In this document: positions 52,530 to 61,850 of the stretch, in pieces
How positions within the stretch are numbered: position 1 is the stretch's first letter
How the letters are laid out: each line of letters starts with the position of its first letter
Origin: an uncultured delta proteobacterium
GTDB taxonomy: Bacteria; Desulfobacterota; Desulfobulbia; Desulfobulbales; Desulfocapsaceae
Length of the DNA: 64,000 nucleotides
Direction: 5' to 3'
Assembly: GCA_903875445.1 (NCBI GenBank)
Contig: CAIQWD010000041.1
Location: forward strand, 25,025 to 89,024
The notes under the pieces: generated by a model
The model's input: the letters and a program-made list of their open reading frames with translations, nothing else
Database searches by the model: none
Told to the model about the DNA's origin: nothing
Made by a program: the position numbers and the translations under genes

Positions 52530-53495
52530 TCAAATATAATTCGTCACCAGCAGGGCAGCGGTAACCAGGGCGAGAACTACCCGGTAGTAACCGAAGATAG
52601 CCAGACCGTGACGATTCAAATAGGCGACCATCCATTTCACCGAGACTACGGCGGCGATAAAGGCGAAAAACAAACCGATGGCGACTGCCTGTGGGTCGAA
52701 GGTCTGCATTATGGCCTGACCGTGTTTGAGGGCGTCGTAGGCAGTGGCCGCGCTCAGGGTGACAACGCCGAGGAGAAAGCTGAACTCGACGGCGGCCGGC
52801 ATACTGAGGCCGACCAGCATGCCGCCGACAATGGTCACCAGGCTGCGGCTGACTCCCGGCCACATGGCGATGCATTGGGCGAAGCCGATAATAACGGCCA
52901 TTTTCCAGGTGAGAGCTTCAAGGGCGCCGCCGGAGCGTACTTTGGGGTTATTGCGGTTTCGGTAGCTGACCGCAAGGATTGCCAGGCCGCCCACCAGCCA
53001 GGCCGCAACCACCGGCCATGGGCCGAAGAGATGTGCCTTGATGGCTTTGTTAAAGAGCAGGCCGATGACAGCCGCCGGCAGAAAACCTGCCGCTATACTG
53101 AGAAGCAGACGGAGACCGACCGAATCACGGCCAAGTAAACCCATGATCATTTGCCTGACCCGGCGGAAATAGAGACCGAGGACGGCAATAATCGCTCCGG
53201 CCTGGATGCAGATGGCATAGGCGTCGGCCGCCTCTTTTTTGCGCTCCTGTTCACTTGCCGAAAGCGAATGGCTTTCGCCGATACCCATTACCCGCTCTGC
53301 CAGGAGCAGATGGCCGGTCGAGCTGACCGGCAGATATTCGGTCAGACCTTCGACGATGCCGAGGGTAATCGCCTGTCCGAAAGTCATTTCGCTTTTTCTT
53401 GTGGCAGGGTCTTGCTGCGGCGCTGCGTTTGCCCAGCAAGCGGTGAGAAGAAGGGTGACTAAGGTTGCGGAAATCAGCTGTTTTTTGCAATTCAT
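52530..53495 (-). CDS. uppP: Undecaprenyl-diphosphatase UppP (BacA)
   Basis: This 321-residue protein has the UppP catalytic blocks LGIVEGLTEYLPVSSTGH near residue 47 and PGVSRSLVTIVGGML near 217, and about eight helices. It dephosphorylates undecaprenyl pyrophosphate for cell-wall carrier recycling. Compared with the usual 260-280 residues it has an extra N-terminal hydrophobic segment with a cysteine (QLISATLVTLLLTACWANAA), like a signal or lipoprotein peptide. It is convergent with the tesA-like gene, 25 bases apart. Confidence 0.92.
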   Translation of the reverse strand: MNCKKQLISATLVTLLLTACWANAAPQQDPATRKSEMTFGQAITLGIVEGLTEYLPVSSTGHLLLAERVMGIGESHSLSASEQERKKEAADAYAICIQAGAIIAVLGLYFRRVRQMIMGLLGRDSVGLRLLLSIAAGFLPAAVIGLLFNKAIKAHLFGPWPVVAAWLVGGLAILAVSYRNRNNPKVRSGGALEALTWKMAVIIGFAQCIAMWPGVSRSLVTIVGGMLVGLSMPAAVEFSFLLGVVTLSAATAYDALKHGQAIMQTFDPQAVAIGLFFAFIAAVVSVKWMVAYLNRHGLAIFGYYRVVLALVTAALLVTNYI

Positions 53496-53633
53496 GTGTT
53501 TGTCCTGATAGTAAGATAGTGTTCTTGCTCGTTGCAGAAGAGAGAAACTGAATCTTATAAACCAGAAAAGAGTGAGAAAGCTATTGAATTTCCTTTCAAC
53601 CCCTTTTTTTTGCGTGAGGATATTATTGCGTAG

Positions 53634-54575
53634 TCAGGAAGAGAACTGGGGCTGTTTGCCAGTGAGCCGTTTGAGTACTCTTTCTGAAATCTTGTCACCA
53701 ACATTGATGGTTCCATACAGGAGGTGGGCGTCCGGGTTGTGGGCTGCGAAGTTTCGCGTAACCGAGATCCGGTCGTTGTTGGCATAGCAATAGAGACAAC
53801 CGTGCGGGCAGGAGTTGTAGGCGCCGATGTCGATGCTCTCGATACAGCCGCATTCGCGGCGCTGATTTTTATCTTTTCCGGCATGTATTTCGGTTCCCGT
53901 GATCCTCGCCAACAGATCGTTGTCGATGCATTTGCCGGGCATAATGCCGGCCTTTTCCAGGTCGGCGCCGGTAGCGCAGGTTTGCAGGGCGATTCCGTGG
54001 GCGGCAGCGATTCTTTGCAGGGTGTGGAGAAGGCGGGTCCGTTCTTCGATCGGCGGCGCGGTAAGCCTCAGACCTTGCATGTTCCGCTCGCATTTCCGGT
54101 ACATCTCCACAAAACTAACAATGCACTTCTCGGTAAAACCCGCAAGCTTTTCGGCGAACCCTGCAAAAGCCGCAGCGTGGAAGCTAGGGGTGTACCGATC
54201 GGTGAAGAGGATCGGGTCGTAGCGCCAGATCACCTTTTCCTTGCCGATCCGTTCGGCAAGGGCCTGGAAAGCAGCAATGCGTTCCAAGGTATCGGGGACC
54301 TTCGCTTCGATACTGCAATCGTACGGGGTGAGAGTAAAAAGGAAATAATAGCGGTAGCCGAGGCTGTCGATTTCCGCAAGTTTTGCAAGTATCGCTGCCG
54401 GATTCTTGGTCCAGAAAACCACACATTCGATATCTTCAGGCGAAAGAGTAATCCGCGATACCTGGTGGAAATTCATGGGATTGCGCACCAGCACCACACC
54501 CTCCTGCAGTCTTTTCACAAACCACTCCGCATAAAAGGCGGGGATATCGGTTCTTCTGCTGGCACTGATAATCAT
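53634..54575 (-). CDS. DUF1848 family protein
   Basis: This 313-residue cytoplasmic protein starts MIISASRRTDIPAFYAEWF, has VVFWTKNPAAILAKL and RYDPILF, and carries a C-terminal cysteine cluster CGCIESIDIG ... CPHGCLYCYANN like a radical-SAM or spore-photoproduct-lyase relative. The function of DUF1848 is not known. Its start overlaps the stop of the zinc-ribbon gene (ATGA), so the two are coupled. Confidence 0.88.
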   Translation of the reverse strand: MIISASRRTDIPAFYAEWFVKRLQEGVVLVRNPMNFHQVSRITLSPEDIECVVFWTKNPAAILAKLAEIDSLGYRYYFLFTLTPYDCSIEAKVPDTLERIAAFQALAERIGKEKVIWRYDPILFTDRYTPSFHAAAFAGFAEKLAGFTEKCIVSFVEMYRKCERNMQGLRLTAPPIEERTRLLHTLQRIAAAHGIALQTCATGADLEKAGIMPGKCIDNDLLARITGTEIHAGKDKNQRRECGCIESIDIGAYNSCPHGCLYCYANNDRISVTRNFAAHNPDAHLLYGTINVGDKISERVLKRLTGKQPQFSS

Positions 54576-55111
54576 TGAACTTCTTCTTTCTGTCTGTCTT
54601 TGGCCGACACATAATTCAACTGTTGACCAGATTGGTTTTTGAATGAAAGGTAGCAGTCTGTGATCGTGGGATCGTCGGGGCCTCCTACCTTGAAAGAAGA
54701 TGTTTGGCCCGGTAGTATCGGGTTGGAATCAATGATAGTTTCCTCGGTTTTCACCAGGCTTCCATCTTTTGTCCGAAACCTTCCGACAGCCGTAACGTTT
54801 TTCATGCTTTCCGATGAAATATTCTTCACTTTGCCTATAACATATACATTGATATTTTCTTTCCCGCATTTCCGTGAGATGAGTTCGAGTGGTCGGAGGT
54901 CGGATTCCGGGAGCGCTGGTTGATTTGCATTTGATGGAGGCGAACTCTTGGAAGAAAAATAGAAATATCCAATAGCCGAAAGAAAAACGACAAAGATTGC
55001 CGGCCATGCGAAGAGAGGTATGTTTCTTTTAATTCGAACACCGCATTGCGGGCATTTCTTGGCATTTCTGCTAACCTTCCGACCACACTCTTTACAGCTC
55101 ATCAATGCCAT
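54572..55111 (-). CDS. Membrane-anchored zinc-ribbon protein
   Basis: This 179-residue protein starts MALMSCKECGRKVSRNAKKC; with CPQCG this makes a four-cysteine zinc ribbon. One membrane helix follows (PLFAWPAIFVVFLSAIGYFY), then an extracytoplasmic domain of about 110 residues of the FxLYD type (NVYVIGKVKNISSESMKNVT, ILPGQTSSFKVG). The start at 55111 follows CGGAGGACAAT; an upstream ATG at 55210 has no such site. No function can be assigned. Confidence 0.78.
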   Translation of the reverse strand: MALMSCKECGRKVSRNAKKCPQCGVRIKRNIPLFAWPAIFVVFLSAIGYFYFSSKSSPPSNANQPALPESDLRPLELISRKCGKENINVYVIGKVKNISSESMKNVTAVGRFRTKDGSLVKTEETIIDSNPILPGQTSSFKVGGPDDPTITDCYLSFKNQSGQQLNYVSAKDRQKEEVQ

Positions 55112-55394
55112 ATTGTCCTCCGTATCTTGCAACAATTTCTCGTCATTTGGTTTGGTAGCGTGATAGATGTTGTAACCACCACTCTTCTCAAGCGATTTGG
55201 AGCCGATCACAAAGTTGAGCTTTCTACTGTGAATCTCTGATTTTCAAAAGTCAAGATATCTATTGCCGGTGAGTAATGAGGCTTCAGAAAGATATTGACC
55301 ATAATGAAGATCCTCATGGCTCACTTTCGAGTAATCGCTTATCATAGACACCATCTGTGTCCGTTTTTTAAAACGTATTTTGGTCAAGAGTGAC

Positions 55395-56729
55395 ATGAAC
55401 CCTATTTGTATAGTAGACGATCAACCTTACATCTGTTCCACAATTTCGAACGTCCTGAAAGACGAGGGGTATCGGGCCATCGCATTTCCTGATGCGGAGA
55501 GCTTCTGGCAGAGTCTCGATACTCTTGAGCCTTCTCTCGTTATGCTCGATATCTGGCTCCCAGGCGTTGACGGTTTGGAGCTTCTGAAACGTTTACAAGG
55601 CCGATTCCCCGCACTCCCCATCATCATGATGAGCGGACATGCCGGCATTGAGACGGCGGTTGCCGCCATAAAGGCCGGTGCCTGCGATTTTATGGAAAAA
55701 CCGCTGCATCTGGATGTACTCCTCGACAAGGTGAAATCCGCCATTAAGCATCGACCTCGAAGAAGCGACTTGACCCTTCCTCCGGATCCGGAACTTGAGA
55801 TCGTCAGTGCCGACCTTTTGATGCCCCCCGGCATGGTGGAGGTCGTAGATTCCCCCGAACCGCAACGCACCCTCAGAGAGAATGTTGTCCTTAACGGTGT
55901 CGGCCTTTTGAGCGGCCGGAAAACAGGTATCATCCTCAGTCCTCTGAGAGTAGGTGAAGGTATCGTCTTTCAAACTCTCGACGGTCAAACCATCCGTGGA
56001 CATATCACCTCCTTAGAAAATTTTTCTAAAACTCTCTCATCAAAGACCTTCTCCGCCAACTCCACCACACTGGATAACGGCAGGCAACAGGTACGCACTG
56101 TTGAACACCTGATGGCCATCTTTTCCATGTACGGCATAACCAATGTGCTCATCAAGGTCGACGACGAGGTGCCGAACATAGATGGTTCCGGCAAGGACTT
56201 CTGCGACCTTATAGAACAGGCAGGGGTAGAGGAACAGCATGCCTTCACCAAGGTTGCCGTCATTCGCCAGAAGATCGGAGTGGGAGACGATGAGAGGCAT
56301 GAAAAGCATCTCTATGCCGAGCCTTTTGCAGGCTTCGAAATAGTAATGCGAGTTGATTATCCTTCACCCATTGGTGAACAGATTTTCACTTTCAATCCTG
56401 AAAAAGATTCCTTTGCCAAGGAGATAGCCCCTGCTCGATCCTTCAACACCTTTGAAAATATCGAAATGGCCCAGAGGCTTGGAAAGGTCGGGAGTGGATA
56501 TCTCAATTCCCATATCATCATGTACGAAGGCAAAGTCATCAATACGGAACTTCGTTATCCCGACGAATTCGTGCGCCACAAGATACTCGACCTGATCGGA
56601 GATCTTTATCTGCTCGGTTTCTCCATCAGAGGGCGCATTACCGCCAACATGACCTCGCATGGTTACAATCAGGCCCTGGTGGAACGCTTGTACCAGGCTA
56701 TCCAGAGCAGTTCCAGGTTCAGGCAATAA
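55395..56729 (+). CDS. lpxC: Receiver domain fused to LpxC deacetylase
   Basis: This 444-residue protein has two parts. Residues 1-125 are a complete receiver: acidic pair D8/D9, phosphoacceptor D52 (VMLDIWLPG), S80 and K102. After a linker, residues 160-444 are LpxC, the zinc deacetylase committing UDP-acyl-GlcNAc to lipid A: LRENVVLNGVGLLSGRKTG, the zinc histidine in RTVEHLMAIF, the HKILD zinc motif within DEFVRHKILDLIGDLYLLG, and a general-acid histidine in MTSHGYNQ. Usual LpxC proteins have only about 300 residues. Phosphorylation may regulate lipid A flux. The ATG at 55395 is preferred to a TTG at 55380. Whether this is the only lpxC of the genome is unknown. Confidence 0.9.
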   Translation: MNPICIVDDQPYICSTISNVLKDEGYRAIAFPDAESFWQSLDTLEPSLVMLDIWLPGVDGLELLKRLQGRFPALPIIMMSGHAGIETAVAAIKAGACDFMEKPLHLDVLLDKVKSAIKHRPRRSDLTLPPDPELEIVSADLLMPPGMVEVVDSPEPQRTLRENVVLNGVGLLSGRKTGIILSPLRVGEGIVFQTLDGQTIRGHITSLENFSKTLSSKTFSANSTTLDNGRQQVRTVEHLMAIFSMYGITNVLIKVDDEVPNIDGSGKDFCDLIEQAGVEEQHAFTKVAVIRQKIGVGDDERHEKHLYAEPFAGFEIVMRVDYPSPIGEQIFTFNPEKDSFAKEIAPARSFNTFENIEMAQRLGKVGSGYLNSHIIMYEGKVINTELRYPDEFVRHKILDLIGDLYLLGFSIRGRITANMTSHGYNQALVERLYQAIQSSSRFRQ

Positions 56730-56747
56730 AATTTTGGGGATAATACC

Positions 56748-58241
56748 ATGCTGACTGATCGGGTCCGTTTCAAACCGTTGCAGGATAAGATTACCGATCC
56801 TGCAACTGCTGCCAGACACATTCAGAACGGCACAAATCTTTTTATTTCCGGTTTTACTGCCGGATATCCCAAATTGATTCCCCAGGAGTTGGTAAAGCGG
56901 GCTGGAAATGGTGAACAGTTTAAAATAAACTTGTTTGCAGGTGCATCCACCGGCGATATGGTGGATGGAATCTTGGCCCGGGCCGACCTCGTAGCCTGGC
57001 GACGGCCCTACATGAGTGACAAATTCATGCGGGAAAAAATCAACCGGGGAGAAATCGCCTTCAAGGACGATCATCTCTCCCAGTTGTCGGCCAAGGTGCG
57101 GGCCGGGGAATGGGGATCGTGTGACGTGGCGGTGGTTGAAGCCGCGGCGATTACCGAAAAAGGTCACTTGATTCCCACCATGTCGGTGGGCAATACTCCG
57201 ACCTATGTGCGGGAAGCGAAAAAGATTATTATTGAAATTTCAGGAATTTCTCCTCTCATGGAGGGGATTCATGACATCTTTATCCCGGAAAATCCGCCGT
57301 ACCGTATGCCGATCCCTCTCTATCGCACAGCCGACCGGATCGGCAAGCCTTTCATCGACATGGACCCCGGTCGGGTGGTGGCCATCCTGTTCAGCGCCGA
57401 GAAGGATCACTGCCCGATATTCATGCCACCCAATTCCATCTCCAGCCGAATCGCCGAGCACATCCTCGACTTCGTGCAACATGAGATAAAAAAAGATCGC
57501 ATCCCCTCATCTCTGCCCTGGCAGGCTGGAGTAGGCGATGTTGCCAATGCCGTTTTATCTGGATTCATAGAAGATAAAAACTTCGATTCCATCGATATTT
57601 ATTCGGAGGTCCTGCAGGACAGCGTTTTAGATCTCATCGATCTTGGCAAGGTTCGCGCGGCCTCCGGGTCGGCCTTGACCTTGTCGGAGAAGGCCCGCGA
57701 ACGATTTTTCAATGAAATTTACCGCTACCGGGAGAAAATCGTCCTCCGGCCGGTGGAGATCTCTAATTCTCCGGAAGTGATTCGCCGCCTCGGAGTTATC
57801 GCCATCAACACGGCCATCGAAATTGACATCTACGGCCAAGTGAATTCCACCCACGTCATGGGTACGCAATTAATGAACGGTATCGGCGGATCCGGGGACT
57901 TTATCCGCAATGGGGCGTTGACGATGATGGTGACACCCTCGACGGCCAAGGGAGGCCTGGTTTCGGCCATCGTGCCCATGGTCTCGCATGTGGATCACTC
58001 GGAACACTCGGTGGATGTCGTGGTGACCGAATACGGTCTGGTCGATACCCGCCCGCTTACCCCACGCCAGGTAGCCGAACAGGTGATACACAATTGTGCC
58101 CACCCCGATTTTCGCGATCAACTTTGGGACTATTACCAGCGTGCTGTTAAGCTGCGTGGCGGGCACGAACCGCATATCCTCGAAAAGGCCTTTTTCATGC
58201 ATCAACTCTTCATGGAAGAAGGCGACATGCGCGTTAAATAG
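56748..58241 (+). CDS. Acetyl-CoA hydrolase/transferase family CoA-transferase (Cat1/AarC-like)
   Basis: This 497-residue class I CoA-transferase has the glutamate motif IYSEVLQDSVLDLIDLG near residue 287, NSTHVMGTQLMNGIGGSGDF and TPSTAKGGLVSAIVPM near the C-terminus. Relatives use succinyl-CoA or propionyl-CoA and acetate; in sulfate reducers they activate acetate or organic acids cheaply. It starts 18 bases after lpxC and may share its transcript, though no metabolic link is obvious. Confidence 0.9.
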   Translation: MLTDRVRFKPLQDKITDPATAARHIQNGTNLFISGFTAGYPKLIPQELVKRAGNGEQFKINLFAGASTGDMVDGILARADLVAWRRPYMSDKFMREKINRGEIAFKDDHLSQLSAKVRAGEWGSCDVAVVEAAAITEKGHLIPTMSVGNTPTYVREAKKIIIEISGISPLMEGIHDIFIPENPPYRMPIPLYRTADRIGKPFIDMDPGRVVAILFSAEKDHCPIFMPPNSISSRIAEHILDFVQHEIKKDRIPSSLPWQAGVGDVANAVLSGFIEDKNFDSIDIYSEVLQDSVLDLIDLGKVRAASGSALTLSEKARERFFNEIYRYREKIVLRPVEISNSPEVIRRLGVIAINTAIEIDIYGQVNSTHVMGTQLMNGIGGSGDFIRNGALTMMVTPSTAKGGLVSAIVPMVSHVDHSEHSVDVVVTEYGLVDTRPLTPRQVAEQVIHNCAHPDFRDQLWDYYQRAVKLRGGHEPHILEKAFFMHQLFMEEGDMRVK

Positions 58242-58345
58242 CAACAGAAGTCAAAGATAAAGATGAGCAACACCGCCAGGAGCATCGAGCGGGGCCGGTT
58301 CTGCAAAGCTCCCCGATATGAGTTTCACCATGGTGTTTATCCGAT

Positions 58346-59107
58346 TCAGTCCTCATCGTCGACTGCCTTCGCAGCCGACCGCCCGGGCTTGCTCTCCAAC
58401 TCCTTGATCCGGCACTTCAGCTCTATCATCCGCAACTCCCGGCCGACGAACAGGTCGTTCATCCGCTTCAATTCGGCGGTTCTTGCTTCCAATTCCGCCG
58501 TGCGTTCCCGTACCAGTTCTTCGAGATGTTCGCGGTATGCGGCAAGCTCTTCGTTGGCGGCCTTCAGCTCATGGGTGCGTTCCTCGACTTTGCGTTCCAA
58601 GTCGTCATTGGCCTTTTGCAGCAAGTCTTTCTGCCGGCGATTATCCAGAATAAGCGCAACGTAACTGGAAAGATTGCTGATGAATGAGTGATACAACTCA
58701 AGAAAAGTGGCCTGATCGATCTGGAAAACAAAGAACCCGAAATGATGCCGGTCAGCAGCGACAGCGATGCCGCGCATACCGGGTTGATCGGCTAGGTGGC
58801 ACTTGAAATCCAAATGGGTCGGAATAAGCGTGCCATCTTCCTGCACCAGGTGAGGCATGGTTTCGCATGCCGGGCAAACGTCGCTTGCCATTTCACCAGC
58901 CAACACGGAACTGCCACCCAGACAGACCCGGCAGGCGGTGATCCCGGGTATTGTCATGAGCATCTGAGAATAGAATTCAGCAATCCGGAGCGTGTCGGGC
59001 AGCGCAAATACAACATTCTGGGCTGCCAAGAGTTGGCCTAGAATGCGGGCATCCACTTTCTGCAAATCCTGGCTCGGTTGCTCCTCCCGGCGGTCCGCTT
59101 CCGTCAT
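58346..59107 (-). CDS. GAF-like sensory protein with C-terminal coiled coil
   Basis: This 253-residue protein has a GAF-like domain at about 35-160 with several cysteines (CRVCLGG, DVCPACETM) and a long C-terminal coiled coil with heptads rich in Glu/Leu/Arg (ERKVEERTHELKAANEELAA). No kinase, cyclase or HTH follows, so it is a partner-dependent sensor. The cysteine set could bind a metal or sense redox state. It is coupled to the MEDS protein by an ATGA overlap and is convergent with the CoA-transferase. Confidence 0.72.
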   Translation of the reverse strand: MTEADRREEQPSQDLQKVDARILGQLLAAQNVVFALPDTLRIAEFYSQMLMTIPGITACRVCLGGSSVLAGEMASDVCPACETMPHLVQEDGTLIPTHLDFKCHLADQPGMRGIAVAADRHHFGFFVFQIDQATFLELYHSFISNLSSYVALILDNRRQKDLLQKANDDLERKVEERTHELKAANEELAAYREHLEELVRERTAELEARTAELKRMNDLFVGRELRMIELKCRIKELESKPGRSAAKAVDDED

Positions 59108-59739
59108 GTCTTGTCTCTGTCCCTTTCCAAGGTTGCGAGAAATTCCTCCGGCTTGATATATAGTGGGTTCCGGACGATCTGTCCCTGGGCGATCATGTAA
59201 GGGTGCACCTGGAGTACCTTAAACAAGGTGGCGCCATCGAAAAGACGAGCGTCGTACTGACACATCCCGATGTAAGGGAATGTTTCGGTGATCATATTGA
59301 TTCGGACTTCGTACTCCAAAAACCGGTCGGCACCGGGAATGTCGCGCAGCGCCCAACTCATCTCACCACAGGCGCGTGAACCTCGATAACCCGCTTTCCT
59401 GGCCACGTCGTATCGGGACACCATATTGGCGATCACTTCCTGCGGAACGAATCTTCCGCTTGGACAATAAGCACTCTCGGCTCCAGCGATTCCGAAAGCA
59501 CCATCCTCCTCGGCTTTTGAAAACTCTACCCCCGCCTCCAAAAGCCATCCGCGAAGTTCCTGCGGAGAAGTCATGTCTGCGAAATAGCGCACAAGCTCTC
59601 CCTGTTTCAGTCCGGAGGCCAGGTATTCGGTAACGGTTTTGCGCCGTTGTTCCTCGTTGTCATAGATCAGACACACATGATGACAATCCGGCAGGACCTC
59701 TTGCAGCCCCTTGCCCCTTCCAAGTTTTTCATCGTTCAT
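59104..59739 (-). CDS. MEDS-domain sensory protein
   Basis: This 211-residue protein has the MEDS (methanogen/methylotroph DcmR sensory) pattern: HHVCLIYDNEEQRRKTVTEY, FIADM-like YFADMTSP, RGSRACGEMSWAL and MITETFPYIGMCQYDARLFD. In DcmR and in histidine kinases this domain senses small molecules. Here it stands alone and overlaps the coiled-coil sensor gene, so the two probably form one split sensor. Confidence 0.85.
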   Translation of the reverse strand: MNDEKLGRGKGLQEVLPDCHHVCLIYDNEEQRRKTVTEYLASGLKQGELVRYFADMTSPQELRGWLLEAGVEFSKAEEDGAFGIAGAESAYCPSGRFVPQEVIANMVSRYDVARKAGYRGSRACGEMSWALRDIPGADRFLEYEVRINMITETFPYIGMCQYDARLFDGATLFKVLQVHPYMIAQGQIVRNPLYIKPEEFLATLERDRDKT

Positions 59740-60030
59740 GGCAAGTCTCCTTTCTTAAACCTATCTGATCTGATGCTTCAATGCTATCTTTTCAAAACAG
59801 CTTTCGCAAATATTTTTACGCTGAAACCAATAATTGGGATTGAACCAAGTTTGCAAAGATTTTTTCTAATAAATTGATAGGTTATCATTATATTTTACGA
59901 GCTTTTCAAGAGGGGGATCACGGCAAGAAGCAATTTGTTTTGACAGGCAAGGATTATTGATGTTTCCTTAGAATCACTTATTGGGTGTTCCACTAAGCGC
60001 CGTCAGATTACTGCAACGACAGGAGAAAGA

Positions 60031-60816
60031 ATGAAGACGATAATGACAAAGCCCATGAATCAAAGATGGTGGATTCGACAAATCGCGACCGCGCTGTTTA
60101 CCGGATGGCTATTTGCCGTCATTGCCGCGCCGGCATCGGCGGCGGACCCTGTGTCAACCGAGGCGGGTCCGGAAGGTCCGACCCAGACTGCCTATGCCCC
60201 GGACACCGGGCCCGGACCGGTGATCATTGTCATTTCAGGGCAGACCGGTCCCAATTCATATCAAAGTTATGCTGCCGAGTTGGCGAAGCTTGGCTACTAC
60301 TCGGTTCTCCTCACCGGCAAGGAGATCCTTAACCCTGAACTTACCGGCGAGGCCAATTTGAAGAAGGCAATCGATCGGGCTCAGCACTCGCCGCATGCCT
60401 TACCGGGCAAAGTTGCGGTGATCGGCTTTTCTCTCGGTGGCGGCGGGGCACTCTACAACGCAACGCCCTTATCGGATCTCGTTTCCGTGGTGGTGGCCTA
60501 TTACCCGTACACCAAGAGTTGGGCGAGCAAGATGGGCTGGTTTGCTAAGCGCTTCCAGGTTCCGGTCCTGGTACTGGCGGCGCAGCGTGACCGGTATATG
60601 GAATGCTGCGTGATCGAAACGGCGCAGGCCATGGAAGCAGCCGCGAAACTGAACGGAAAGAAATTTGAGCTCGTGGTATACCCCGAGGCGACCCATGGAT
60701 TCAATCTGAAAATGGGCGCCAAAGGAGAACCTGCCGGTGCCTATCGGCCCGACGATGACCGCGACGCATGGAGTCGCACGGTCGAGATGCTCAAAAAGTA
60801 CCATCCATTGCCGTAG
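60031..60816 (+). CDS. Exported dienelactone hydrolase-like alpha/beta hydrolase
   Basis: This 261-residue protein has a signal peptide after a long basic N-region (RQIATALFTGWLFAVIAAPA, cleavage near ASA), the nucleophile elbow VIGFSLGGGGAL, a downstream aspartate (AAQRDRYMECC) and the catalytic histidine ATHGFNLKMG. It should hydrolyse an ester or lactone in the periplasm. The preceding 291 bases (59740-60030) hold no gene. AGGAGAAAG precedes the ATG. Confidence 0.87.
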   Translation: MKTIMTKPMNQRWWIRQIATALFTGWLFAVIAAPASAADPVSTEAGPEGPTQTAYAPDTGPGPVIIVISGQTGPNSYQSYAAELAKLGYYSVLLTGKEILNPELTGEANLKKAIDRAQHSPHALPGKVAVIGFSLGGGGALYNATPLSDLVSVVVAYYPYTKSWASKMGWFAKRFQVPVLVLAAQRDRYMECCVIETAQAMEAAAKLNGKKFELVVYPEATHGFNLKMGAKGEPAGAYRPDDDRDAWSRTVEMLKKYHPLP

Positions 60817-60856
60817 AAGTCTGTCATGAAACAGTTTTTATCACTTGAGGTTGGTT

Positions 60857-61309
60857 ATGCAAAGAGAACTCACTCCGGAGAGGCTGGAGTTTCTTGAAAA
60901 GGATTATCAGCGGGGATTTATAAAATTCTGCGGCTTCCAGGTAGCAAAAATAGAAATGGGGCTTTTTGAATCCACCTTAAAAATAGGAGAAAATCACAAA
61001 ACCCAAGATAATTTTATCCATGCCGGATTGATTGCGACCATGTCCGATCACACAGCCGGATATGCTGCCTACACTCTTGTTGCCGATGATGTCAGGATAT
61101 TGACCATCGAATTCAAAATAAATTTTTTGAAACCGGCCTATGGCAATGCGTTAAAATGCAAATCGGAAATCATAAGTCAAGGTAAGCAAATCATAGTGGC
61201 CCAATCCACTGTCTTTGACATTCGGGATACCCATGAAAAAATGGTTTCTAAAAGCACTATCACCTTGATGGCGCTCCATGCCGAAAAACTTGCGACCAAG
61301 AACCGCTAA
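60857..61309 (+). CDS. PaaI-like hotdog thioesterase
   Basis: This 150-residue protein has the hotdog layout with FIHAGLIATMSDHTAGYAAY, LTIEFKINFLKPA and the strand IIVAQSTVFDIRD. It would hydrolyse acyl- or aryl-CoA thioesters in the cytoplasm. GAGG lies in front of the ATG at 60857. It might relate to the PaaK-like ligase elsewhere in the window, but 55 kb separates them. Confidence 0.88.
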   Translation: MQRELTPERLEFLEKDYQRGFIKFCGFQVAKIEMGLFESTLKIGENHKTQDNFIHAGLIATMSDHTAGYAAYTLVADDVRILTIEFKINFLKPAYGNALKCKSEIISQGKQIIVAQSTVFDIRDTHEKMVSKSTITLMALHAEKLATKNR

Positions 61310-61324
61310 GGGGGAAAGACAACC

Positions 61325-61729
61325 ATGAACAGACCACCGACCCACTCGACCCTCATCGGCTATCTCCTCTGGATCTTCGGTTTCCTCGGTGCCCATCGTT
61401 TCTATTATGGCAAGCCGATCTCCGGAACCCTCTACTTTTTCACGCTGGGCTTGTTTTTCATCGGCTGGATCGTTGATCTCTTCCTCATTCCGGGAATGAA
61501 CCGGGACGCCGATATCCGCTTCAACGAAGGCGAGATCGATTACAATGTTGCTTGGCTGCTCCTCACTTTCCTCGGCCTTCTCGGCATTCACCGCATGTAT
61601 ATGGGCAAATGGTTGACCGGCCTCGTTTACCTCTGCACCGGCGGTTTGTTTCTGGTGGGATATATCTACGATTTCTGGACGCTAAACGACCAGGTCAGCC
61701 TGCTCAACGGCGCCCGACGGCGGTCTTAA
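61325..61729 (+). CDS. TM2-domain protein, duplicated
   Basis: This 134-residue membrane protein has two TM2-type units: GYLLWIFGFLGAHRFYYGKP and LLLTFLGLLGIHRMYMGKWL, each followed by a second helix (FTLGLFFIGWIVDLF, LCTGGLFLVGYIYDFW). TM2 proteins are common and of unassigned function in bacteria. It follows the thioesterase after 15 bases, so they form a small operon. Confidence 0.88.
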   Translation: MNRPPTHSTLIGYLLWIFGFLGAHRFYYGKPISGTLYFFTLGLFFIGWIVDLFLIPGMNRDADIRFNEGEIDYNVAWLLLTFLGLLGIHRMYMGKWLTGLVYLCTGGLFLVGYIYDFWTLNDQVSLLNGARRRS

Positions 61730-61850
61730 ACCGGCCTCGACGGGGCGCGCCAGATAGGGATACTTCCCTTATGATATTGCAATTGCAGGTTCCAAATATC
61801 GGCCTGGTGGCGAGTATCAGATCAATTTGATTGAGTTCTTGGAGGTATCC

